A stretch of DNA of 64,000 nt. Origin: Eleginops maclovinus (lineage: Eukaryota; Chordata; Actinopteri; Perciformes; Eleginopidae). Position 1 is the stretch's first letter. Each line of letters begins with the position of its first letter. The translations under genes and the position numbers were made by a program. Below, piece after piece: positions 38,257 to 50,000 of this stretch. The stretch spans positions 14,245,148 to 14,309,147 of the forward strand of contig NC_086364.1 of the NCBI RefSeq assembly GCF_036324505.1, read 5' to 3'. The notes under the pieces are model-generated. The model searched no databases. It was given only the letters and a program-made list of their open reading frames with translations, and had not been told where the DNA came from.

Positions 38257-39428
38257 GGAGAGCTGGGGGGATTTTCATGCATAAAGTAGTGAAAACTCCC
38301 TGCAGTTTAACTCATTTTGACCTAGACTGTGATATTAAGCACTTCTCCAACAACATCATACATCAAAGGTTTACAGAAACTGAACCCAACAGCAAAGACC
38401 CTTTCCATTTTTACTTCTAGAAAAGTAAGTAAAGTAAATGAGCCTGAACAGTAAAATGTAAGGCGTGTCTTAGGCTTGACCTATTATCACATTGGTATAT
38501 TAGTGAAGTAAAACTCTGTGATTTCCATAAGCAGTTCAGATGATCAATATTTAAATGTCACATAATTCCAATTTCACTTTTAACTTCACATGTTCTCTGT
38601 TCCTTATTGGCTGAGCAGGAAAGGAAAAAAAAGTGATACATCACCTGATAGTCCTCCTTGTAGCCGATTAGTACATACTTGCCCAGCTAGTAATGAAGTC
38701 AGCATGAGTAATACTAAACGCATATTCACACACATAACGACCATCATTAGAGCATCTTATTGGTTGTTAATCTCATAGATCTGCAGCTACAATACAAAAA
38801 CAAACAGACAGCAGCTTAGATACGCTTTCTTTATTTATGGTAGGTTTCACAGACACAACAAAAGATATAGAGCTATAAATTATCATCAGAATAAATTGCT
38901 TGGCAGGGTTAACCAAAAACAACAAAGGCTGCCAATTGTGTCACTGTGAAACACAGTGTCAATATAGAAGGTTCTGGTTTGCATTCATAAGCACCTTGAT
39001 TACAATGGCTTCTTTGTGATCGCGATTAGAAGATATCAAAACATAAAAGTTCCAATAAATGAGTAATTGTCTGGGGAATCTTGATCTTATCTGTTGAAAT
39101 GTATTTTATACAATACTGTGCACACCTTTTGTGCTTTTCGCAAAATACATTTTGTACGTGACTGCACTGTGCAAGTGCTGTAATTTCAGACCTAAAAATG
39201 AAAATACCATTTGATTATTTTCCATTTACAGTTCCAGCGCTTGTTGATACTGTATCCAGAATAACACAGTATATGTCACAACTGCAGTGTATGGGCAACA
39301 GCGTGAATAAACATTGAATATCAAAAGCAGATGTACATATACGGGAAAAATATTAATCCAAGTTCAATTTAGAAAAGTCAAACAATGTGTAGATCCATCT
39401 TGGTAACTGCGATAAACATCTTTCATCA
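38257..39428. other. unique noncoding DNA; possible minus-strand poly(A) signal
   Basis: AT-rich with no gene recognised. AATAAA on the minus strand (TTTATT at 38830-38835) could serve the candidate minus-strand transcript above it, about 0.6 kb after its last open frame. Confidence 0.35.
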
Positions 39429-39678
39429 AGTTAACTTTCCGAATGAGAGCCTCTCCAGACAGTGTTGACTGATCTGTTCCTTAATGTCTGAGCAGCAGAA
39501 CACACTGCACTATCATGCAGAGTTTGTCTTACAGCATCTCCAAGTCCAAGCTGCTGGCGCTGGATCATGTGAGCGAGATTGTCAGAAATGGAGCTCATGA
39601 TATTAGCAGACATGCCAGAAGCAAACATCTGCTGCAGGGGATGCTGGTCCTCAGTCCAAACCAGGATTCAGCATGATC
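39429..39678 (-). other. candidate terminal exon with protein-like open frame, minus strand
   Basis: A T-rich acceptor (TATTATGTTTCTAG) ends just above 39678. Below it a minus-strand frame is open from about 39668 to a stop near 39431. Its 65-residue ATG form begins MFASGMSANIMSSISDNLAH and ends in HSES. The composition is ordinary-protein-like (Met, Ser, Asn, Gln, Arg) rather than low-complexity. A second frame, DHAESWFGLRTS, is open from the acceptor and ends after about 26 codons, as if a one-base shift separated two parts of one frame. I recognise no family. It could be a decayed gene, a short lineage-specific protein or chance. Confidence 0.2.
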
Positions 39679-40611
39679 CTAGAAACATAATACACAAACT
39701 AATGATTGACTGAGGCCAAAAACCACTTGGAAGAAAAGACACCAGCTTGAACAGTGACACATGTTTCCCATACCCTTAGTGAAGTAAATAAGAGGATTTA
39801 ATAATTTCTGGAAATGTAACTGTTTAAATGTTAAAGTAACTGTTTAGTGTCCTTACTTAAAACAACCAGAGATTCATAAAACATCCAGAATTGATCAATG
39901 CAAAGTTATTTTCCGATAATGCCTTCAGCAGATTGTGTTGCTTTTACCATCTTTCCACACAGAAAAGGGCATGAGGTTTCAAACTGACATAATGAATAAG
40001 TAGCGGATGAACCACCCAGAGCCTCATGATTAGCTGAAATGATCACATTATGAGTGGTGGCAAAAACAGTTTTGCCTCCAGAAGCGTGGACAGAAATCAC
40101 AAATCAGCCTTCTTGCGCTAGCAGCAAACACCTGCTTTTGAGTCTAAAACCACAGTTGATATGTCAAACCTAGTATTGCTTTAGGCAAGTGTCTCATTTC
40201 AATGATTAAACAAATAGATAAAATTACTAATTCTCAGAAGTGCAGGAACAGTTAAGAAGAAGATAAGAACAATTGTTTTGTACAACAGGTACAAAAGTTT
40301 GTTGAATATGTTGTGTTAATCAGTGCACAACATCTGCTTTTTTCACAACAACATAGAGCACCCCGAGGTGAGGTAATGCAGGTAGGTGGCCTCTTGACAA
40401 CCAGTAGTCTGCTTTACTTGCACATACAACCTCCAACAAAATGACATTACATCGTCTGTGCCCACACAACATCCACTCAGCCAAAGTGGTGGGACCGGCT
40501 TGTCCCGCCTGTTCATTGCCTGGGGAAGGAACGGCATGTCAGAGGATAAGTAGTCATCCATCAGTGTTCCTCATCTTCTTTCTGCCTGTCTGCACCTCTG
40601 AGCTGGCTTAC
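39679..40611. other. candidate intron, minus strand; otherwise unassigned DNA
   Basis: This lies between a donor on the minus strand (CACAG/GTAAGC, 40606-40612) and the acceptor above 39678. It contains a 64-codon minus-strand open frame (39906-40100) that is not low-complexity but matches nothing I know. No repeats are visible. Confidence 0.25.
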
Positions 40612-41119
40612 CTGTGAGGAGTCACGTTCCACCAGCGTACAGGATGTGGCCTCACTCGCGTACTCTTTCTTCATCTCCCTCCTACTTCACCTCTCTCTCC
40701 TTCCCCTGGGCCTCACACATAATCATCGCTCTCCAGCCTGCTTCCCCTAACTTTAAGTCACAACCACTCTACTGCTTTTTGTTAACACTCTCTGTTATTA
40801 TCCACCCTCATTTTTGGTTGTGTTTTTTCAACTCCACCACTTAGCGATTTTCTCTATTGCTCCCTTTGACCTCAATTAGAGGTTTTTCCCTTCCCACGTT
40901 TCTCTCCTATGCCTCACTTTGGAGCACAGCCAGTAAAGCAGCATCAGCATACAGATCCAGGTCCCAACCTGCCTCTGAATCTCAGCCTGCCCGTGTCCGC
41001 CTGTCTGTGCCTGGGGCCCGCGAATGAGAATGGCCCCTATCACCCTACCTCATCAGCACATCTACTGTACCTGTCTGCTGGCAGCCTGCCATCCACACAC
41101 ACTGTTCCCCTCCATTTAC
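40612..41119 (-). other. candidate internal exon, minus strand, 508 bp
   Basis: The minus-strand acceptor is strong (TTTTTTTCTCCTTCTAACGG then GTTCTCTAG, including a branch-like TTCTAAC), ending above 41119. The donor CACAG/GTAAGC sits at 40612. The exon has stops in all frames near its start, so it would be untranslated or noncoding there. Its last part holds an ATG-started frame (MKKEYASEATS..., about 40670-40612) that remains open across the predicted junction into the 39678 exon as DHAESWFG. This continuity is suggestive but short. Confidence 0.22.
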
Positions 41120-41668
41120 CTAGAGAACCCGTTAGAAGGAGAAAAAAAAGACAATGCGAGCCTAAAATCTACACAAAAAGTCTACTCATGTTGGGGTCAA
41201 GCATGTTTGACCTCCATTGAGAACACCCATGGCCACCCTGAGAGGCACACGTATACAGTACCACTCATTCAGCCTGCTGGCTGCCCCGCACAAGCCCATC
41301 AACAGATTTGTTTGAAGGCCACCGACTCTAGGGTGGGCCATCAAAGCATATCTTCCTTCAGTTTCACTGAAAGGATCTGAGGCTCCTGAGAGACGCTGTG
41401 TTTGAAGTGATATCTCTGTGCCACTGCATTCTTTACCATGCTGTCATGACTTGAGTTACACAATAAAAAAAGCAAGAACATGGGAATTAAGCCAGTGCCA
41501 CCACCCTGATCATGTCTCCCTACATGTGAACAACTGCTACTTCCTTTCATCAGTGGATGAACCACACTCTGGTTGTTTATAGCAACTGTCACTTCATAAT
41601 AACGCTGCGTTGTGTGTGATCACATATTCCACTGAATAAAGATCAAACAAAAAAACAGTCATCCTTAC

Positions 41669-41733
41669 CTGTTGAATCTCTTGAGATCATGTTTCCATTA
41701 CTCAGCCTCTTCTCTGTGCTCCCCTGAGATCAT
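41669..41733 (-). other. candidate noncoding exon, minus strand, 65 bp
   Basis: The acceptor is excellent: about 25 pyrimidines (CCTCCTCCTTATCTTTTTTC) then AG, with a TCAATC branch-like site upstream. The donor CAACAG/GTAAGG at 41663-41669 closes a 65-bp exon. All three frames contain a stop inside it, so it fits an untranslated or long-noncoding exon. It lies 0.55 kb upstream (minus sense) of the 41119 acceptor, which allows a chain 41733-41669, 41119-40612, 39678-39429. Splice strength is directly visible; transcription is not. Confidence 0.35.
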
Positions 41734-43812
41734 CTGAAAAAAGATAAGGAGGAGGAAAAAATGATTGACAGAGGAGCTCATTCCAGAGTAAAACAAACAG
41801 ACAAAAACATGGAGAAATCAGATGGCATTAAGTCCAGCTCTGCCCAGACTTGCATTTACACTCACACACATATTATACATATATATAAAGATAAAAAAAG
41901 ATTGAATTAACAGTGCAAAAATCAAGTATGCAACACATAATGTCAAAGATTTTCTGACAATCCTAATGTTGGATCATTTATTTTTACATGACCCTTTTTT
42001 ATCTCTAAGCTTTTTGGTCAACCAAACCTGGTTTTATAATGACACCATGACTCAATACCTTCTCCAGTATCTTGGCTTAACACTTCAAAAGCTATATCTT
42101 GAGTAGAGGAAGATTACCCAACTCTGTTTTTTGTAAATCTAGGTTTCAGTGAAACTCGACAGTAACTGGCAGGTCAGGAAAAGGGAAGCAGTCAAAGCGG
42201 CTTTTTCATTTGAAATGTAGTATTGTGCTGGATTTATTTTATAAGGTTAACAGGTTGAGGTAGATTTTGGAGGAAGAAGGTTGTCTTGATCACAGGTTTC
42301 TTAGATGCATTTAAGACTAAAGCTGTGCTCTCTGGACCAATGACAGCTCCAGTCCCTCTTCATCCATTCACGTACAAAGGTGCACTCGGTTTCTTAGTTT
42401 CACTGTCCCAGACCTGTTACCTTGGCAACAAATGCACTGTTTCCGAGTGACACAAAGCCTGAACTTAAAAACCTCCTTTCAGGTTGAAGGCTCCAAGAGT
42501 TGAGGGGAAAACAGCAATAACAGGACAGCGGGGAGAGAAACTGAATACTGGCAAATTGCTTCCCAGAGTTTTTTTGAGGACATGGTAAAATGATTCTTTC
42601 TTTCCTCTCCCTTTTAAAATACCTTTCCCTGGCACCAGGCACCATAGGTAGTTGTGTGCTGGTCTCATTTCTTTTATATATCCCTTCTTATATTTCTGTT
42701 TTTTCTAGCTATCGTACTGAGCTAAGTGAGTTATCATGTAGACCAGTAGACTGGAGCAGCATGTGGCTAGGCTAAGCCTCCAGATGAGGTAATGTTTAGA
42801 GGGTTGGCAAGCCAGGAGAAGCGTTGGTCAGGTCTTGATTAGCTCAGGGGTGTGGGGCTCTCTTTTATATTGGACACCCCTTTGTGTGGTGAGATTACTA
42901 CTTTATGAAAAACTGCCCCTGCTGACACGCCTGATGGGATCAGAGCTTCCTGCTCACTGCATCATCTTGCTTATGAACTCTCCACACATGGGAGGGAAAG
43001 CACACAACTAAACACAGGCATGAACACTATGCAATCTCACACACAACTTGTGAGTACGGTCCACGCTTATGTGTATAACAAGCATATATACACGGACACA
43101 CCAACAAGCACACACAAGGCTCCAAGCGTCACCTCATAGGGCCCCCTCTTCCACTTGTGTATGTGATGACCACAACTGATGACCCACAGATGGAAAACAA
43201 CCTGCTTTTATTAACAAGGCCAGATGACACACAAACACACGCTCACTTTCAATATGGTCGTCTCCTCCGGCCACCGTCCAATGAAAATCACATGATGGAC
43301 CACATCCAGCAGAGAATCTCCACCCCAAAAAAAACATCAACAGCTATGTTTTAAAACAGAGAGGTTTCCGAGGCAAAGCTTTCAGGGGATTTAATCTCAG
43401 TAGTCTTCTAAAGAGGGCTGAGGCTACAAGATGATTTTAATTATTTGATATAATTTCTGATGGTCCATTAGTTTAAAATAAAGCTGTGTATTATAAGAGA
43501 AGTGTAAACAGAAAGTTGCAAATGCATCTGCATCAGAGTGTAAGGCAGAGCTGTACTTTATTCCAGATGTGTAATGGGCTGTTAATTAGCAGCGGCCTTA
43601 CTTTCACGCAATCTTTTCCCCAAAAATCGGATTTAAAAACAATAACAATGGAATAATTGCGTAGTGAACTTCAACACCTTCCTATCTCTACTGTTTAGTG
43701 GCTTGCACTAACACATGCTCATATTTCTGCATGGCACTTGAGAAAGCAAATAAATATATGTAGGTGTATGGCTTTCAAGCATACATGCATATAGCTATTC
43801 CACTCACGTCAA
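41734..43812. other. unique noncoding DNA around a perfect X-box
   Basis: No gene recognised. The X-box at 42416-42429 is listed separately. The remaining open frames are short and unrecognised. Confidence 0.45.
42416..42429. promoter_or_regulatory. perfect RFX X-box
   Basis: GTTACCTTGGCAAC fits the RFX dimer consensus exactly: GTTACC, two spacer bases, GGCAAC, a near-perfect inverted repeat. RFX factors bind such sites in promoters and enhancers of ciliary, neural and MHC class II genes. The flanking 100 bp is repeat-free. No coding start is visible nearby, so an enhancer or an unseen upstream exon is more likely than a promoter of a gene in this window. Confidence 0.45.
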
Positions 43813-43975
43813 ACACACACACACACACACACACGCTGGCACAACCTTGCGCCAGTGGTCCTTTAAACCAGTCATGTGAAACAACCCGTTCATTTCTGCA
43901 AATCAGATTACATCTCCTAGCTGAGGTCTGCAAGTACACACACACCTTTAAAGCTCAGCGCTCCCGTCCACATCA

Positions 43976-44025
<50 letters not shown>
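43813..44025. repeat. two CA microsatellites with shared 30-bp spacer
   Basis: A CA tract at 43813-43834, about 100 bp of unique sequence, a short CA run, then the 30-bp spacer (43946-43975) and a 48-bp CA tract at 43978-44025. The spacer is identical to 13115-13144 and lies in the same orientation with the same CA context. His-Thr and Cys-Val open frames are artefacts. Confidence 0.95.
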
Positions 44026-44027
<2 letters not shown>

Positions 44028-47000
44028 TTAATCAGATTTTTTTCCCACACACCCTCTCGTCTTTGTGAATGTACGCAAATACAAGTTTCAGCCAGGCCTG
44101 GAATTACTGGTTCAAAATGTGCATATAATCTTACACAATGCATTCTACATAACATATATGGAATAATAATGAACTGCAAAGAGTGTGGCTATAGTAAGGC
44201 CACATATTACCTTGAATAGGAAGAGAACATACAATTTATTTGTCAACGAAAATCATGGAGGGCTGTGATAAGCTTCCTTTCAGCAGTGCTTGACTGCTGT
44301 TTGGCAGCTTTGCTATGGAATGAGCACATGTGGAAACATGTTTATAGTGCTTTTGGCAGGAATGCAAATGATAGATGATTCAGAAATGATTCAAGTCCTA
44401 TTCAGATAACCAAACAGTGATGTGTTTAAGGAGTTTCTTCTGCTTAAATGAATGTCAAGTGTTCCTGGGTCGATGACCTTATTGTGTTTTTAGTAATTAT
44501 TCTATTGAGTGATTGAGTTACCTGATAAATAAGGACATGACTGGTTGAATAAGCAAAGTAAGAGTGGTAATACATGGTGAGCATGCAAATATTTTTACAC
44601 TGTTAACTTATATGGTGCTGAACACATTTGACAGCTCTGCACATTTTAGCTTAAATGATCAGATTGGCAACTATCTGAGTTTGCTTTGAATCTACTGTAA
44701 GCGACAATGTAAAAAGAGCTGGTTGGCTGACTGGTGGGTCGAATTAAACCCAGACATTTGGCCCAAGTACAATTTTCTGTCCCTACAGGATCTACATTAA
44801 GTCTCAACTACAGCATGTCCCTCTGGCTTAAACAACAACAAAATCTAATTTGACTTTGCAACTTTCTAAGGAAACTTGAACTACTTCTTTATTGAGTCCG
44901 GAAAAACAAAATACTGTCTCTTTGTTAATCATTAAAGAAAGAAATCCAAAATAGATCAACTGTGTAGTGAATTGTCTACACTCGTTTTGGCCTTGGTACC
45001 ATGGGAGTAAGAGGGTGGGAGGGTGTGGGTGGCAGGAAGCTGAAACAGTTAGGCCTACAATCAGGTGTCAGGACTCTGTCAGCCAGCCCAACTGAAGTTC
45101 AACTCAAGAGGGTTCATTTTTTCTTCACAGTGATATCTGAGAAGACTAGCGATGGAGACCGGCCAGTGGAATGGAGGAGCAGAGGTAGATTGCAATGGAT
45201 GTTCAGTAAAATGACAGGAAAGGGCAAATTGGGGCAGGGCAACTGGGGGAGCTGGCGGGAGCTAATGTTACCCCAGGAAGAGCTCACTCATCCCTCAGAT
45301 CACCTGCCACACCTGTGGAGGTCAAGATCCGATTCAGTCACACAGTTCCACTAGCCAGGAGCTGGGAATTGATCACTAGAGCCTTAAATTGGACTCAATG
45401 GAAACTGATGTCGGGTAACGTCTACAGCAACTGTGAACAATTCATAATGTGGTGTGGTTTTTATGTGTTTTGGCTAAAATATACAAATATGTGTCTACTT
45501 GACATTGCCCACCACTATTTTCCAAAGCATACCAAACCAAAAAACACCAAGTTTTTCGATTTAAATCATTCCTGGCAGCAGTAAGTTTTCCATTGATTTC
45601 AGTGGAGATACAAAATGTTCAGTGACTTAAAACATGACTCATAATTGATCTAACAAATCCTTTACATTTTTTTGTAAAAGTTACATTGTTATGTGAAAAG
45701 CCCTTGATGGCTTTACAGGCATCTGGGGTTTTAAAAGTAAAGGCCAAATTGCTTTTTAATGTAAAAAATTGTGTGAACCTTTTTTTTGTATGTCCTTGTT
45801 ATCCATTTTGGATCAGATTTGAGAGTGCACATAGATATACATGCAGCACTGACATCTGCTACATTAAATTGTGAGTCTACAGCTGCAGTGCCTCGTGTAA
45901 AAAAGCAAAAACAAGACAAGCAGGAATCAAGTCTCTAAAGGTTAAATGTAAACCTTATTGAAATTAGGAAAAAAAAAAAAAAAAGGTGCTGGCGCAGAAT
46001 ATAATCGGATATAGAAATGATGTGATGTAACTCGAGAGACATATGGTTAGTACTTTAGTACAAATTCCTTACAACATACACCGGTAAAATAAACCAGAAT
46101 GTAGTATCTTCATCTGGATTACATTTCCTGTCCAAGTTTCTTGTTTCTGTTTTATACTGCTGCATCTCTCTGTTGTAGCTCCCTGTCTGTTAAGAAACAA
46201 CTGGTTCACTACTAAGAACAGAACACAACTTAAGGAAGACTTCAACCCTACATGGCTAAATATTGTAAGAAGTTATCACATCTGCAAAAGACATGGCGGA
46301 TTATGTTTTACAGGGTATAGTTTTGACAAACATGCCTCTCAGTTGTGCTTAGTTCTCTTACCAAAAAACATGGGTGACTATGGGTATTGATGATAGGATA
46401 CAAAAGCAGGTCTTGACTAAGACAGATATCAAAATGTCAACCTTTTCCATTGCGGGAATTCTGTGGGAGCATAGCTAATATGTTTGTGAAATTTTACAAG
46501 GGAAAGGTCAAGGGACAATTCTTTTTAGCACCAAAAATGGTGATGAAACAAACAAAGATGTCACCAAATTGATCATCCATCACCTTTTTAACCCAGTGGA
46601 AGTAACCAGGAGTGGTCACAGAAGCTGTTAAATGTTAGTTTAAGAGTGAAAGTAAACAGCCTCTCCCATGGTGGGCCTGTACCCTACACAGCGTAAGCAG
46701 ATGTTTCCCATTGTGGTTAAAAGGGAAGGAGATTAAAGTGTAGTGGAGCAGGAGCCACAGCCATACACCCCATGGTGGGATCACAGTATTCTCAGGTCTT
46801 TCAGTACTGCTGATGCAGCCCAGTTGGAATTGACTGGTGTTTAGGGAGAAGCTGTGGCTAGATCTATCAGATGTACTAGTCAGGTTTCCCTAGAGCCCAA
46901 ATATGAGGCCTTGCTTTTGGGCTGAGGAGGCAGGCATGTTATCATGTTGACAGAATTGCCTGACTAAGGCTGGCAGACACTCACAAAAACACAGGAAAGG

Positions 47001-50000
47001 AAAGGCTTATGAAGAGGTGTTGAAACAAGCGGATTTGGCTTTTCAGAGGCCCAGTACTGTCCCCATGAAAAAGAGATTGGCTTCCAAACTCATAATGAAG
47101 ACAGAAATACAAATAGAAATAAAGAAACTGAAAAAAAAAGCAGGAAACAAATCTGGTTACCAGTCATTGGTTTTGGCCTCAAAATATTGGGTTTTCACCC
47201 CAGGGCCTCAGGGTCAAAAAGGCCACATTCAGGTACCACAGGGGATGGTTAAAGCAGGAGACTGTGACTGTGCTGCCAATTAAAGGACACTTTAAAAAGG
47301 CAAATAGTGCAAGGGACATTGAGGAAGATATGCATAGTGGAGCATAACTGCACTTTCGAAAAACTGCCAATTAACCAACACCCCATGAAGCTCAGCTGTG
47401 ACCGCTTCAGCTGGACAGCTTCCATGTGCAGTGAGTAAAAACACTTTGTGTTGAGGGTAACAAAAGATGTATTGGGAAGGGTCTGACACTGTTAGAAAGG
47501 TTTACTGACCATCATTCAATTAAAAAATTGGACCCAGGTCTGGAAAGTTATCAATTGACTGCAATAAAACCTGCCTAAAGACTTGCATTGAGATTCGAAA
47601 GTTAAAAACACACAGTGTGCACAAAGTGTTTCTTAGGCTTTACCCACAAGTATTGTGCTTATGGATATTAGGGTTTTAGTTATATAAAATGATCAACATG
47701 GGTTGGAAATTTAAATGTTAAAATGCTACATCTTTTATGATGTATTGAAAAAATGTGTAACTTTCCCTGGATGACTTGAAACTTGAGTCTGCTTTGCCCT
47801 GAATCATGTCTACTGGAGTACACTGTGGTCCATCCAGTGACATGAGGTTATCACACAAAAAAATGTAGTCAAGTATTCGAAAAATGTATAAAGTTTCATG
47901 GCCTTCAAGCCCACAAACATAAACATAGATAATTACATGTCTATGTCATAAATGTCTGTCAGTATTGAATTGGTGTATCTTCTTCTGTGCTTTTGTGGGA
48001 GGAATTAGAGAAGAGCGATATTGTGCAGGGCCTAAGTGTTTGTGCAGATTTGATGGACTTTCTCACCCATTAAGACATTGCGGTTGAGAAAGAATGGCGT
48101 GTTAACGTGCATGTTCATAGTCATGTTTGAAGTGAATGTAGTCTGAGCTCTTTGAAGGTCACACTGAACATGTTAGGTCTGCTTAGTCAACCTTGTTCCA
48201 TCTATGATCTAACAGTAAAGACAAGTACTGTGAGCACCACTCTGACCACTTTCTCCTCCCTCATGGCATCAGTAATTTCCGATTTCCAATGACGCCACGC
48301 TGACATTCAACGTCTTTGATTAATTAGTTGCTATGGGGCTTTTTGTGTGTTTCCGTTTGAGAAAAAAAAAAAGCTAAGACAAAAAACTTTCTAGAGCCCT
48401 GAATTGGTAGATTTGAAAACACCCCAGCTGCAAACACGGCCACAGAGGCAGACGCCCTGGCATGCAATAAAGTATCAGCCACAGTAATTCCGATTGACAT
48501 TGATGACAGTGTTACATGGGAAGAATTTGGAGGTTAGATATCTGTCAAACCCTTCTGATTATAAACATCCTTCAGCGACACGTGAAATGGCACACACTTA
48601 ACATACATTCATGCACCAACGCAGAAACCAAAAGCACGCCATTGCTTGCTCATGTTTGTGTGTTTTTTGCGCATGCACATATTGACATAAAGCACAGAAC
48701 GTCTTAATGAAAAGCCATTAACAGTGGAAAAAGGTGGGATGGGGAGCACATCAGGGCTAATCCAGCCAGGGATTAGGAGCAGGCAAATATCACCAATAAT
48801 AAACAAATGACCAACATTCCCGGTCTGTGTGGTTACAAGCCCCAGGGCTCCAGTTCAAACCCAGCAAGGTCTGGATCCAATCCCTGCTGTTTAGTAGAAG
48901 CGGCCACTTGTGAAACCTCCGTGACAAACACTCGGGGGACAAACACAGGATGGTGAACAGGAGGTCCGACCAATCACTCCTCCCACTTTGATTTACAGCT
49001 CAGACCTAAGACAATTATTCTGACATTGCCTTCCTATTAGCCATATACTGTACTGTGGGGTGACAATTTGACCCCTCCAGTAACTCATATATAGCTACTA
49101 TAAGCATCATGTTTAAGTGAACAATGAGGCTGTAAGCAAACATCAACAGTTAGAATAAATTGAGTAAATTCAAAGAAAAAAAAGTGAAACAACTGTCTTC
49201 CCAGATATGACCATTTGATGCTTTTCTTTTCTATGTTATTTTTTTTATAAAAACATGTTTGGGTTTATGACTCGTCTTCAAACAGAATAGACATTATGAA
49301 GCCTGTGAAAAATGTATTATCATGTTCTGATATTTTACAGACTTAAAAATGTAAGTTAAAATAATCAGCAGATTAACGGATAATTAAATCAAAGTTATAT
49401 TCCTGATTTATTTATTGGCCTTAACATGTGCCAATTTGACACAACCTGCTACACGACAGCAGATCAGCACACCTGTTAAGCATTATTGACAAAATATTGA
49501 TTGCTTGTCTAGGCGTCACCATGGAGATTATTGCAGAGGAATGTTGGACAGATAAAGTAATCGTCCATAAGTTTCTTTAAGTAGGAACAGGGTTGGATAA
49601 TTAGCAGCGTGTGATGAAAGTGAGATCAAAGGTAAAACACTGAAAGCAGTTTATAATTTGGTCGGTGCAGTTTTCTGCTAACAGGGAATATTGCGCAAGA
49701 GGAGAAAGGGCTTGGACTGGAAATGCAGACACAGCACCTTGCCTTCCCTCACTACCAGCTCTTTTGTCCTATGTGACATCAGATGACATGCTCCTATAAA
49801 TCTTAACTTGGGTGGATGTTCAGAGGATTAAATCTCACTATGCATATGGGTGTGTGTGGTAAGGGTGTGCTCAGAAGTATGTCTACTATTTGCTCTAATC
49901 CACTTATTTTGTTTCGGTCCACTGTTCAGATTCAAGCTGGAAAAGTGCCGAGCGGGCAACGTTTTGCCTTCTCAGTGTGTCTGGCCCACAGTGCCATACC

